Below, piece by piece: positions 5,792 to 10,639 of a stretch of DNA of 10,639 nt; within the stretch, counting starts at the first letter, position 1, and each line of letters begins with the position of its first letter. The notes under the pieces were generated by a model. It was not told the origin of the DNA. It saw nothing but the letters and a program-made list of their open reading frames with translations, and made no database searches. The position numbers and the translations under genes were made by a program. The stretch spans positions 40,665 to 51,303 of the forward strand of contig DCSN01000245.1 of assembly GCA_002325645.1 (NCBI GenBank), written 5' to 3'. The stretch is from Pseudanabaena sp. UBA1465 (GTDB lineage Bacteria; Cyanobacteriota; Cyanobacteriia; Pseudanabaenales; Pseudanabaenaceae).

Positions 5792-7129
5792 CTATTTGGA
5801 ATACAAGCTTTGCAAAGTAGGAATAAAGGATGGATAGGAAATGGCAGCAGATTCAGCGCGGTTGATAGCAGTTCTGCCCTTGGCAACTAAAGCCGCGATC
5901 GCCAAACTCATCGCCACACGATGATCGTCATAGCTATCAACCTCTGCACCCGTGAGGATTTTGCCGCCGACAATTTCCATACCATCGGGACGCTCGGTGA
6001 TATGTGCGCCGAGTTTGGTTAATTCCTTGACCATCGCCACAATCCGATCGCTTTCTTTGACCCGCAACTCTTCCGCATCTTCGATCACGGTTGTACCTTC
6101 AGCACAGCTTGCGGCGATCGCCAAAATGGGAATCTCATCAATCAGTCTCGGGATCACCGCGCCGCCAATTCTGCAAGCCTTGAGACTTGCTGATCGCACA
6201 TGTAAATCGGCAACGGGTTCGCCTGTGACTTCCCTCTCATTTTCATAGGTAATGTCGGCTCCCATTTCCGCAAGAATTTCTAAAATGCCTGTGCGCGTGG
6301 GATTAATTCCGACATTTTCAATTATCAAGTCAGAATTGGGAACGATCGAGGCTGCCACCAGCCAAAATGCGGCGGAACTGATATCTCCCGGAACCGTAAC
6401 TTCTTGCCCAATTAGTTTCGCGCCGCCTTTCACCGAAACCGCATTGCTATCAATATCTACGCTTACCCTTGCGCCAAAAGCCGCCAACATTCTTTCACTA
6501 TGATCTCGCGATCGCTCTGGCTCCGTAATAATCGTCTCACCATCCACCATCAACCCCGCCAACATAATGCAGGACTTAACTTGAGCCGAAGCCACAGGTG
6601 ATTGATAGTGGATCGCCTTGAGATTTTGCCCCGAAATGGCAAGGGGCGCACGCGCTCCATTGTCTCTGCCCCAAATATGTGCGCCCATTTGCCGCAAAGG
6701 ATTAACCACGCGAGACATGGGGCGCGATCGCAATGAGCTATCGCCTGTCACCACAAAAAAGCGATCGGGATGACTTGCCAAAATACCTAACATCAATCGC
6801 AGGGTTGTGCCTGAATTTCCAGCATTCAGCACATCTACAGGTTCCTTGAGATTACCTAGCCCAATCCCTCTAACTGTGACCAATTCCGAGTTAAGCTCCG
6901 AAATTTCTGCCCCCATCGCTGAGAAGCAAGCCGCCGTACTACGCGGATCTTCACCCAATAATAAACCGCGAATTTTAGTTTCTCCCTCAGCTAGTGACCC
7001 AAGCATTAAAGCGCGATGGGAAATAGATTTATCTCCAGGGATGGTAATCCTGCCGCGTAAGCCCTGTGGCAATTGACTGGCATCAATATTGAGGAGATGA
7101 TGGGAGTGGGTAGTATCAAGGTCAATCAT
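5792..7129 (-). CDS. aroA: 3-phosphoshikimate 1-carboxyvinyltransferase (EPSP synthase)
   Basis: Catalyses the sixth step of the shikimate pathway: shikimate-3-phosphate plus phosphoenolpyruvate gives EPSP and phosphate, in the cytoplasm, leading to chorismate and aromatic amino acids. The 445-residue length is normal. Visible motifs: GDKSISHRA (32-40), NAGNSGTTLRL (102-112), RSRPM (134-138), SAQVKS (181-186), RDHSE (208-212), NPTR (275-278), then DEIPILA, EELRVKESDR and DDHRVAMS near the C-terminus. GDKS, SAQVK, RDHSE and NPTR are the four motifs described for class II enzymes. The PEP-site loop has the ordinary glycine (NSGT), not the alanine of the CP4 enzyme. ATG 7129 is chosen; a TTG at 7147 would add six residues, and neither has a clear Shine-Dalgarno. 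It is divergent from the Yip1-type gene across 82 bp. Confidence 0.96.
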   Translation of the reverse strand: MIDLDTTHSHHLLNIDASQLPQGLRGRITIPGDKSISHRALMLGSLAEGETKIRGLLLGEDPRSTAACFSAMGAEISELNSELVTVRGIGLGNLKEPVDVLNAGNSGTTLRLMLGILASHPDRFFVVTGDSSLRSRPMSRVVNPLRQMGAHIWGRDNGARAPLAISGQNLKAIHYQSPVASAQVKSCIMLAGLMVDGETIITEPERSRDHSERMLAAFGARVSVDIDSNAVSVKGGAKLIGQEVTVPGDISSAAFWLVAASIVPNSDLIIENVGINPTRTGILEILAEMGADITYENEREVTGEPVADLHVRSASLKACRIGGAVIPRLIDEIPILAIAASCAEGTTVIEDAEELRVKESDRIVAMVKELTKLGAHITERPDGMEIVGGKILTGAEVDSYDDHRVAMSLAIAALVAKGRTAINRAESAAISYPSFIPTLQSLYSK

Positions 7130-7211
7130 ATTCAAGTCAGTTAGCAATTAGTATTAGATTAAGACAAAATCACGGCAAAGTTAGACTTTATCAACGTCAT
7201 CATTAGCTTTT

Positions 7212-7835
7212 ATGAATCCCACCGAGCCAAATTCCGATGATTTAACCGCGATCGCCGCCGACAGCATGACGGCTAATGCCAACAGCGATACGCCACCCCA
7301 GTCGCCACAAAACTTAGGGACATTTCTCGATCGCCTCTATGGGACTTTGTTTTTACCAAAAGTTACCTTTGAGCAACTCAAGGCAAATCCATCCCTTGTC
7401 CAAGCCGCGATCGTGATTGCCCTTGTGAATATTCTCGAAACCCTACGCCTCGATCAGCTAACCATTTTCGGAGTTATCTGGTCAGTGATTAGTAGCGCGA
7501 TCGGCTGGTTGTTCTTCACATTTTTGCTCAAGCAATTAGCTAGTGTTTTTCAAAAAAATGTAACCCTGCCTGAGTTGCTAACCCTCACAGGCTTTGCCAG
7601 TCTACCTTGGCTATTCATGGCTCCTGCCCTCAGCTTGCCCTCCCAATATCGCGTTCTCGCCGCGATCGCTGTGATCATCTGGTTTATCTTTTGGCAAATC
7701 TGGAGCGCATCGGTTGCCCTAGAGATTAAAAGCTGGACAACCTTAGCGATCATCCCTTTAGCGATCGCTGGTGGGGTCGTTGCCATTATTTGGCTAGGCA
7801 ACACCTTTAAACTAATACTAAGCATCACTTTATAG
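7212..7835 (+). CDS. Yip1-domain integral membrane protein
   Basis: A 207-residue protein with a polar Asn/Thr/Pro-rich N-terminus (1-35), a short amphipathic region (FLDRLYGTLFLPKVTFEQLKANPSL, split by the motif L-P) and about five hydrophobic segments near 62-78, 86-106, 121-141, 147-169 and 177-198. The x-P-xxxFxxLxxNPS entry motif before the first helix is characteristic of bacterial Yip1-domain proteins. Their function is unknown in most bacteria; eukaryotic Yip1 proteins act in vesicle trafficking, which cannot be transferred. It is divergent from aroA and convergent with ilvH, with a shared terminator. No Shine-Dalgarno is visible before ATG 7212; Met19 is an alternative start. Confidence 0.75.
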   Translation: MNPTEPNSDDLTAIAADSMTANANSDTPPQSPQNLGTFLDRLYGTLFLPKVTFEQLKANPSLVQAAIVIALVNILETLRLDQLTIFGVIWSVISSAIGWLFFTFLLKQLASVFQKNVTLPELLTLTGFASLPWLFMAPALSLPSQYRVLAAIAVIIWFIFWQIWSASVALEIKSWTTLAIIPLAIAGGVVAIIWLGNTFKLILSITL

Positions 7836-7841
7836 CTTCAT

Positions 7842-7868
7842 AAAAAAGCACCCGTAGGGTGCTTTTTT
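7842..7868. terminator. Bidirectional Rho-independent terminator
   Basis: A perfect 12-bp stem, AAAAAAGCACCC (7842-7853) with GGGTGCTTTTTT (7857-7868), around GTA. It gives a G/C hairpin with a six-T run on both strands. It sits 6 bp after the Yip1-type stop and 2 bp from the ilvH stop, so it serves both convergent genes. Confidence 0.93.
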
Positions 7869-7870
7869 AT

Positions 7871-8410
7871 TTATAAATTAGATAATGCCCCTCGCGCCCC
7901 ATCACGGGAAATTTTGAGATATTCCGTATTAACACCTGATTCGCGGGTTAGCGAAACCTTGCCAGTGCGAGCAATTTCGCGAATACCAAACTTATTTAAC
8001 ATTTTTAAAATCGCCACCATCTTGCCTGGATCGCCCACCACCTCGATCGTCAAGAAATCATCGGCAACATCAACAATACGAGCGCGGAAAATTTGTGAGA
8101 TTTCAATAATTTCCGATCGCACATTGGGAGCCGCATTTACTTTAACGAGCATCAACTCGCGCTCAACACAAGGAATATCGGTAAAATCGAGAATAGTGAT
8201 CACATTGATCAGTTTATGCAATTGCTTGGTGATTTGCTCAATCGTATGATCGTCGCCTGAGACAACCATCGTGATGCGCGTAAATCCATCTTGTTCAGCA
8301 GTCCCGACCGCAAGGCTCTCGATATTAAAACCTCGGCGGGCGAACAAGCTAGCAATACGGGTAAGTACGCCTGCCTCATCTTGGACGACAACGGAGAGAG
8401 TATGTTTCAT
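7871..8410 (-). CDS. ilvH: Acetolactate synthase small (regulatory) subunit
   Basis: Regulatory subunit of acetolactate (acetohydroxyacid) synthase, the first common enzyme of valine, leucine and isoleucine synthesis. It activates the catalytic subunit and normally confers valine feedback. The 179-residue protein has an N-terminal ACT domain (about 3-75; EAGVLTRI, RRGFNIESL) and a C-terminal domain (about 84-160; ERELMLVKV, EIVEVVGDPGKM-like). Aligned with E. coli IlvH without gaps at the start, Gly14 and Asn29, positions linked to valine binding there, are both present, so feedback control is likely kept. The large-subunit gene ilvB is not in the window; separate location is common in cyanobacteria. 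The ATG at 8408-8410 is the natural start. The spacer upstream (8411-8828) contains no other gene. Confidence 0.95.
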   Translation of the reverse strand: MKHTLSVVVQDEAGVLTRIASLFARRGFNIESLAVGTAEQDGFTRITMVVSGDDHTIEQITKQLHKLINVITILDFTDIPCVERELMLVKVNAAPNVRSEIIEISQIFRARIVDVADDFLTIEVVGDPGKMVAILKMLNKFGIREIARTGKVSLTRESGVNTEYLKISRDGARGALSNL

Positions 8411-8525
8411 GGTTACAGATTCGGAAAATAAACAGCACAGTAGACTATATTAATGACTTTGGTTACTTTATAGCGACTACCAAGCTACATATTGCATAGC
8501 TTTTCTCAACGAATTACATCACACC

Positions 8526-8547
8526 GCTTTAGCTCACAAGCTAAAGC
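8526..8547. repeat. 9-bp hairpin GCTTTAGCT / AGCTAAAGC
   Basis: Arms 8526-8534 and 8539-8547 flank CACA. It is the first of three hairpins in the 418-bp spacer upstream of ilvH. There is no T-run, so it is not an obvious terminator. Confidence 0.7.
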
Positions 8548-8569
8548 CCCGTACTCTATACGTTTACAA

Positions 8570-8618
8570 GGATGCGCTTACTGTTACTTCGACAAGCTCA
8601 GTAACAGTAAGCGCATCC
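8570..8618. repeat. Perfect 19-bp inverted repeat with an 11-base loop
   Basis: Arms 8570-8588 and 8600-8618 match exactly around TCGACAAGCTC. The loop and its closing bases differ from the GC-triloop-GC hairpins elsewhere in the window, suggesting a separate repeat family. It lies in the non-coding spacer between ilvH (minus) and the small membrane protein (plus), and shares its last two bases with the next hairpin. Confidence 0.85.
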
Positions 8619-8646
8619 ATCAAGGGGTTCGATGCCCCGCCGATGG
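8617..8646. repeat. Bulged hairpin CCATC/GATGG with GGGG-TTCGATG-CCCC apex
   Basis: CCATC (8617-8621) pairs with GATGG (8642-8646), and GGGG (8624-8627) with CCCC (8634-8637) around TTCGATG. The apex resembles a tRNA T-arm, but no D-arm, anticodon arm or acceptor stem could be placed around it. No gene could be supported in the rest of 8411-8828; a 43-codon frame at 8684-8815 has no ribosome binding site and no family resemblance. Confidence 0.5.
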
Positions 8647-8828
8647 ACAATTATCTTTGCTATAGAAAGTGTTTTACGATAAAATGAAAATCGCTGCTTC
8701 GCCCGTATTGGTGTCTGATAAGCCTCTGACCAGTAGCAATGCGATTATTGGTAAGCGAAAACCGTTGCATTTCATCCTTGAATTGGCGCTAAATATTAAG
8801 ACTCAGCTCACCTAATCAAACTTAATTT

Positions 8829-9035
8829 ATGTCACCAGATTATATAAAAGCTCAACTAATTTTGCTTATTTCTATTGTTGCGGGAATTGCTTTTGTTGGC
8901 TGCATTTACGAAATATCCTATGGCGCACCAGATTTTGGTTTTGCAACGACTTGGGCGATTTTGCTAATCAGCTTACCAGTGGGGGTCTATAGCTTTGTTA
9001 AAGCAGTTAGCTTAGCCAGAAAATCAATGAACTAA
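8829..9035 (+). CDS. Small two-helix membrane protein, unrecognised
   Basis: A 68-residue open frame with two hydrophobic segments (about 8-28 and 40-60), a short loop with acidic and aromatic residues (YEISYGAPDFGF), and a positively charged C-terminus (ARKSMN). This predicts a double-spanning inner or thylakoid membrane protein with both ends probably cytoplasmic. I do not recognise the family. Support comes from the clean hydrophobic pattern, an ATG start and its place in a gap otherwise without genes. Against it are the short length and lack of a visible Shine-Dalgarno sequence. It converges on the DUF1818 gene with a 27-bp gap and no clear terminator. Confidence 0.55.
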   Translation: MSPDYIKAQLILLISIVAGIAFVGCIYEISYGAPDFGFATTWAILLISLPVGVYSFVKAVSLARKSMN

Positions 9036-9062
9036 TGCGATTTTTAATTAGTCAGCATTATT

Positions 9063-9449
9063 TTAATCTAATAAATGGGCGATCGCGCCAATCAAAAAAG
9101 GCACAGACTCCTCATCCCAAAAGCCTTCTGAGCGTCGCCCCGTTAATAACTGAAAATGCAAATTGAAAGCGTGAGGATAGCCATTCACCTCAAGGCAAAG
9201 CTCCTCGGTTTCTAAGGTGCAACAAATTTTCTCGCCATCTGACAACTCAGTAGCCATATATTGCATCGTCTCCGCCAGTTGCGATGCTAATTTACAAAAA
9301 TCTTTAAATTCCTTTTCCGTTAGCTCGATCGCCCAACTGTCCGCCCCTATCAAACCTTTATATATATCCACATCTGCGCGAAATCCAATCCGCCAACCAT
9401 CACCGCAGAGTAACTTTTTTGCTGAATTTTGATCCGTGAAATTTAACAT
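9063..9449 (-). CDS. DUF1818 family protein
   Basis: A soluble 128-residue protein of the cyanobacterial DUF1818 family, with the landmarks GDGWRIGFRADVDIYKGLIG, DSWAIELTEKEFKDFCKLA, LAETM and GRRSEGFWDEESVPFL. Its function is unknown. I chose ATG 9449 rather than the TTG-type upstream extension to 9491, because that extension would be encoded by the arm and loop of the palindrome at 9460-9502, while AAAAGGAC lies directly before ATG 9449. It follows rpoZ on the same strand with a 60-bp gap filled by that hairpin. rpoZ next to DUF1818 is, as I recall, a recurrent order in cyanobacteria, which would suggest a link to transcription; that is inference. Confidence 0.85.
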   Translation of the reverse strand: MLNFTDQNSAKKLLCGDGWRIGFRADVDIYKGLIGADSWAIELTEKEFKDFCKLASQLAETMQYMATELSDGEKICCTLETEELCLEVNGYPHAFNLHFQLLTGRRSEGFWDEESVPFLIGAIAHLLD

Positions 9450-9459
9450 AGTCCTTTTA

Positions 9460-9502
9460 AAATTTATAGCTTGTCGTGCTTTGCACGACAAGCTATAAAT
9501 TT
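9460..9502. repeat. Perfect 20-bp inverted repeat, TTT loop, between rpoZ and the DUF1818 gene
   Basis: Arms 9460-9479 and 9483-9502 are exact complements; the apex is CGTGC-TTT-GCACG. The element begins 7 bp after the rpoZ stop and ends 10 bp before the DUF1818 ATG, so it fills the spacer. The downstream Shine-Dalgarno AAAAGGAC partly overlaps its foot. It could block 3' exonucleases and stabilise rpoZ mRNA, attenuate read-through, or limit ribosome access. Confidence 0.87.
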
Positions 9503-9509
9503 AAGCCTT

Positions 9510-9734
9510 TCAGTCGCTTAGAATCTCAGGCTGAGAAATTTCGTCCGACATTTCCATAATGGCGCGGAGGATTGGTTTCATCATGCGATCGTCATAGTCA
9601 TCATCCTCGTATCGTCTGAGCTTGGCGCGATTAGCCACTTGCACAGTGATCCGATAACGGTTAGAAGAAGCGTTTATCAATTCTTCGACACGACGAATAA
9701 TTTGCGATGAGTCAATAGTGTAGCGTTTTGCCAT
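9510..9734 (-). CDS. rpoZ: RNA polymerase omega subunit
   Basis: A 74-residue omega subunit, which helps assemble RNA polymerase by holding the beta-prime subunit and in cyanobacteria influences sigma-factor recruitment. The conserved core includes RRVEELINASSNRYRITVQV and ANRAKLRRYED, followed by MMKPILRAIMEMSDE near the C-terminus and the QPEI ending typical of cyanobacterial omega. The length is normal for the group. Upstream (9735-9928) is a divergent intergenic region shared with the response regulator, containing a HIP1-centred palindrome near 9769-9782 and the hairpin 9801-9851. No Shine-Dalgarno is visible before the ATG. Confidence 0.95.
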   Translation of the reverse strand: MAKRYTIDSSQIIRRVEELINASSNRYRITVQVANRAKLRRYEDDDYDDRMMKPILRAIMEMSDEISQPEILSD

Positions 9735-9800
9735 AAAACCGAAAGAAAATGGGTCTTTTAAGTCTAACGCGATCGCGTTGATGTTGAACCGAAAAATCGC

Positions 9801-9851
9801 AAAACCAATTTTTTGTGACGCGGCTTTGCGTCGTCACAAAAAATTGGTTTT
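9801..9851. repeat. 20-bp inverted repeat in the rpoZ/response-regulator divergent region
   Basis: Arms 9801-9820 and 9832-9851 pair perfectly around an 11-base loop containing GGCTTTGCG. The apex holds the same GC-TTT-GC core as other hairpins, but the loop is slightly asymmetric, with an extra CGT on the right. Since both neighbouring genes point away, it cannot be a normal terminator for either. It ends 5 bp before the -35 candidate of the response regulator. Confidence 0.82.
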
Positions 9852-9856
9852 TTTAA

Positions 9857-9887
9857 TTGCAAAATCTTTAGTTTTGTGATGTAGTAT
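9857..9887 (+). promoter_or_regulatory. Candidate promoter of the response regulator
   Basis: TTGCAA (9857-9862) and TAGTAT (9882-9887), with a wide 19-bp spacer; TATGAT at 9885-9890 is an overlapping alternative -10. Initiation near 9895 would favour ATG 9929 over the upstream TTG at 9893. It rests on weak sequence matches only. Confidence 0.3.
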
Positions 9888-9928
9888 GATGGTTGCTCAC
9901 AGCTATTTGGGGCGGATTCTTCAAATCC

Positions 9929-10618
9929 ATGACTGCAAAGAAAGTACTGGTAATTGACGACAGCATCATGATCCGCAAAATGGTTAAAAGCATTTTGGCT
10001 GGAAAATATGAGGTCTTAGAAGCAAGTGATGGCAAATCAGGTTTAGATGCGGCTCGCCGAGCCTTCCCTGACCTAATTTTGCTTGATTTCGTGATGCCCA
10101 AATATAATGGCTATCAAACTTTACAGGCTATCCGTCGTGTCGAGGGATTGCAAAAAGTGCCTGTAATCATGATTTCGGGACTCAAAGAACAAGTCACCGA
10201 ACACGTTCCTGAGCCATTCACAGAGTTTGATTTTCTTGAAAAGCCCTTTGAAGCCGATGTACTGGTTTCGCGCATTCAAAACTTCTTAACTCCTGAGCCT
10301 GCCCAACCAATTTCGGCAGCAACATCGCGCTCTGCACCTGAGGCAGTCAGAGATGTCCCACATACTGAAGAACCAAGCATGCAGATGATCCTCAATCGAC
10401 TCACCTCGACGGAGACATTGTTGGTACAAGGGATCGAGAATTTGATTCAGCGTGAGGTGGTGGCTAGGGTCAATGAGTTGCATCATCGCATCGAACATCA
10501 AGATCATGCAATTAAGACCTTAAATGATCGGATGGAGAAAATCTCAGAACAAATTGATCATCAAAATAAGGGCTTAATGGTGATTCTCCGCGAGTTAAAA
10601 GCCTTACAGGGCAAATAA
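9929..10618 (+). CDS. Response regulator: receiver domain plus C-terminal coiled coil
   Basis: A 229-residue cytoplasmic two-component protein. The receiver domain (about 4-122) has the full set of residues: acidic pair D10-D11, phospho-acceptor D53 (LLDFVMP), S83 (MISG) and K105 (EKPF). A Pro/Ala/Ser-rich linker (about 123-148) leads to a helical, charged C-terminal region (about 150-229) with heptad-like patterns (LIQREVVARVNEL, IKTLNDRMEKISEQI), probably a dimerising coiled coil. There is no DNA-binding, GGDEF or other recognised output domain, so it probably acts through protein contacts. No histidine kinase is adjacent. ATG 9929 gives the usual start close to the first beta-strand (KKVLVIDDS); a TTG at 9893 would add 12 residues. 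It is divergent from rpoZ. Only 21 bp of window follow, ending in an A-rich stretch that may start a terminator. Confidence 0.88.
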   Translation: MTAKKVLVIDDSIMIRKMVKSILAGKYEVLEASDGKSGLDAARRAFPDLILLDFVMPKYNGYQTLQAIRRVEGLQKVPVIMISGLKEQVTEHVPEPFTEFDFLEKPFEADVLVSRIQNFLTPEPAQPISAATSRSAPEAVRDVPHTEEPSMQMILNRLTSTETLLVQGIENLIQREVVARVNELHHRIEHQDHAIKTLNDRMEKISEQIDHQNKGLMVILRELKALQGK

Positions 10619-10639
10619 AATAAACAATAAAAAAAGCTG

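Noticed and set aside
5952..7076. Several plus-strand open frames opposite aroA.
   Set aside because: Serine/proline-rich antisense shadows of a strongly conserved aroA frame, with no domains or ribosome binding sites.
5792..7129. aroA considered as a naturally CP4-like herbicide-insensitive variant.
   Set aside because: It has the class II motifs but keeps the ordinary glycine in the NSGT loop, so no special property can be claimed from sequence.
8617..8646. tRNA-like T-arm (GGGGTTCGATGCCCC).
   Set aside because: No matching acceptor, D or anticodon arms could be placed; the loop also departs from the usual TTCRANY. Treated as a hairpin only.
8684..8815. A 43-codon ATG frame upstream of the small membrane protein.
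   Set aside because: No ribosome binding site, no hydrophobic or domain pattern and no family resemblance; likely chance.
9450..9491. N-terminal extension of the DUF1818 protein (SCKARQAINFKR).
   Set aside because: It would be encoded by the palindrome arm, lies outside the family core and ignores the good Shine-Dalgarno before ATG 9449.

Overview
The window is chromosomal DNA from a cyanobacterium, most likely a Pseudanabaena-like filamentous form. The HIP1 octamer GCGATCGC occurs roughly twenty or more times, and several genes belong to families I know only from cyanobacteria or photosynthetic lineages: an SLH/OprB porin, an LPA1/Rep27-type DUF3493 protein, the ComFB family, a cyanobacterial-type rpoZ and DUF1818. 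The genus is inferred from overall style; no marker gene proves it.

Layout. At 55-2823 (minus) lies an outer-membrane porin gene split by a complete IS1-family element (629-1577, 949 bp). The element has matched terminal inverted repeats, an 8-bp target duplication and an apparently intact single-frame transposase on the plus strand. Removing the element plus one duplication restores a 603-codon porin frame, so the insertion looks recent. Divergent from the porin is a small two-helix DUF3493 membrane protein (2908-3153). After a 307-bp leader region with an extended -10 promoter and a perfect 45-nt hairpin comes a protein with two ComFB units (3461-4507). A minus-strand pair follows: aroA (EPSP synthase, 5792-7129) and then a PotD-like solute-binding lipoprotein (4594-5685). 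A Yip1-type membrane protein (7212-7835) runs divergently from aroA and converges on ilvH (7871-8410) across a textbook bidirectional terminator. A 418-bp spacer with three stacked hairpins separates ilvH from a small two-helix protein (8829-9035). The minus-strand pair rpoZ then DUF1818 (9734 to 9063) and a divergent response regulator with a coiled-coil tail (9929-10618) complete the window.

The genes are mostly housekeeping: shikimate pathway, branched-chain amino-acid synthesis, RNA polymerase omega, photosystem assembly. They do not form one pathway. Signalling genes are the tandem-ComFB protein, a probable cyclic-dinucleotide receptor by family, and the response regulator.

The most unusual feature is in the spacers. 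At least eight intergenic palindromes, some with perfect 18-21 bp stems, have unrelated arm sequences but the same apex: GC, three loop bases (often TTT/AAA), GC. A 13-bp version (AGCGCTTTGCGCT) sits 3-7 bp after the stop codons of three different genes. No defence system, CRISPR array, tRNA or rRNA was seen.
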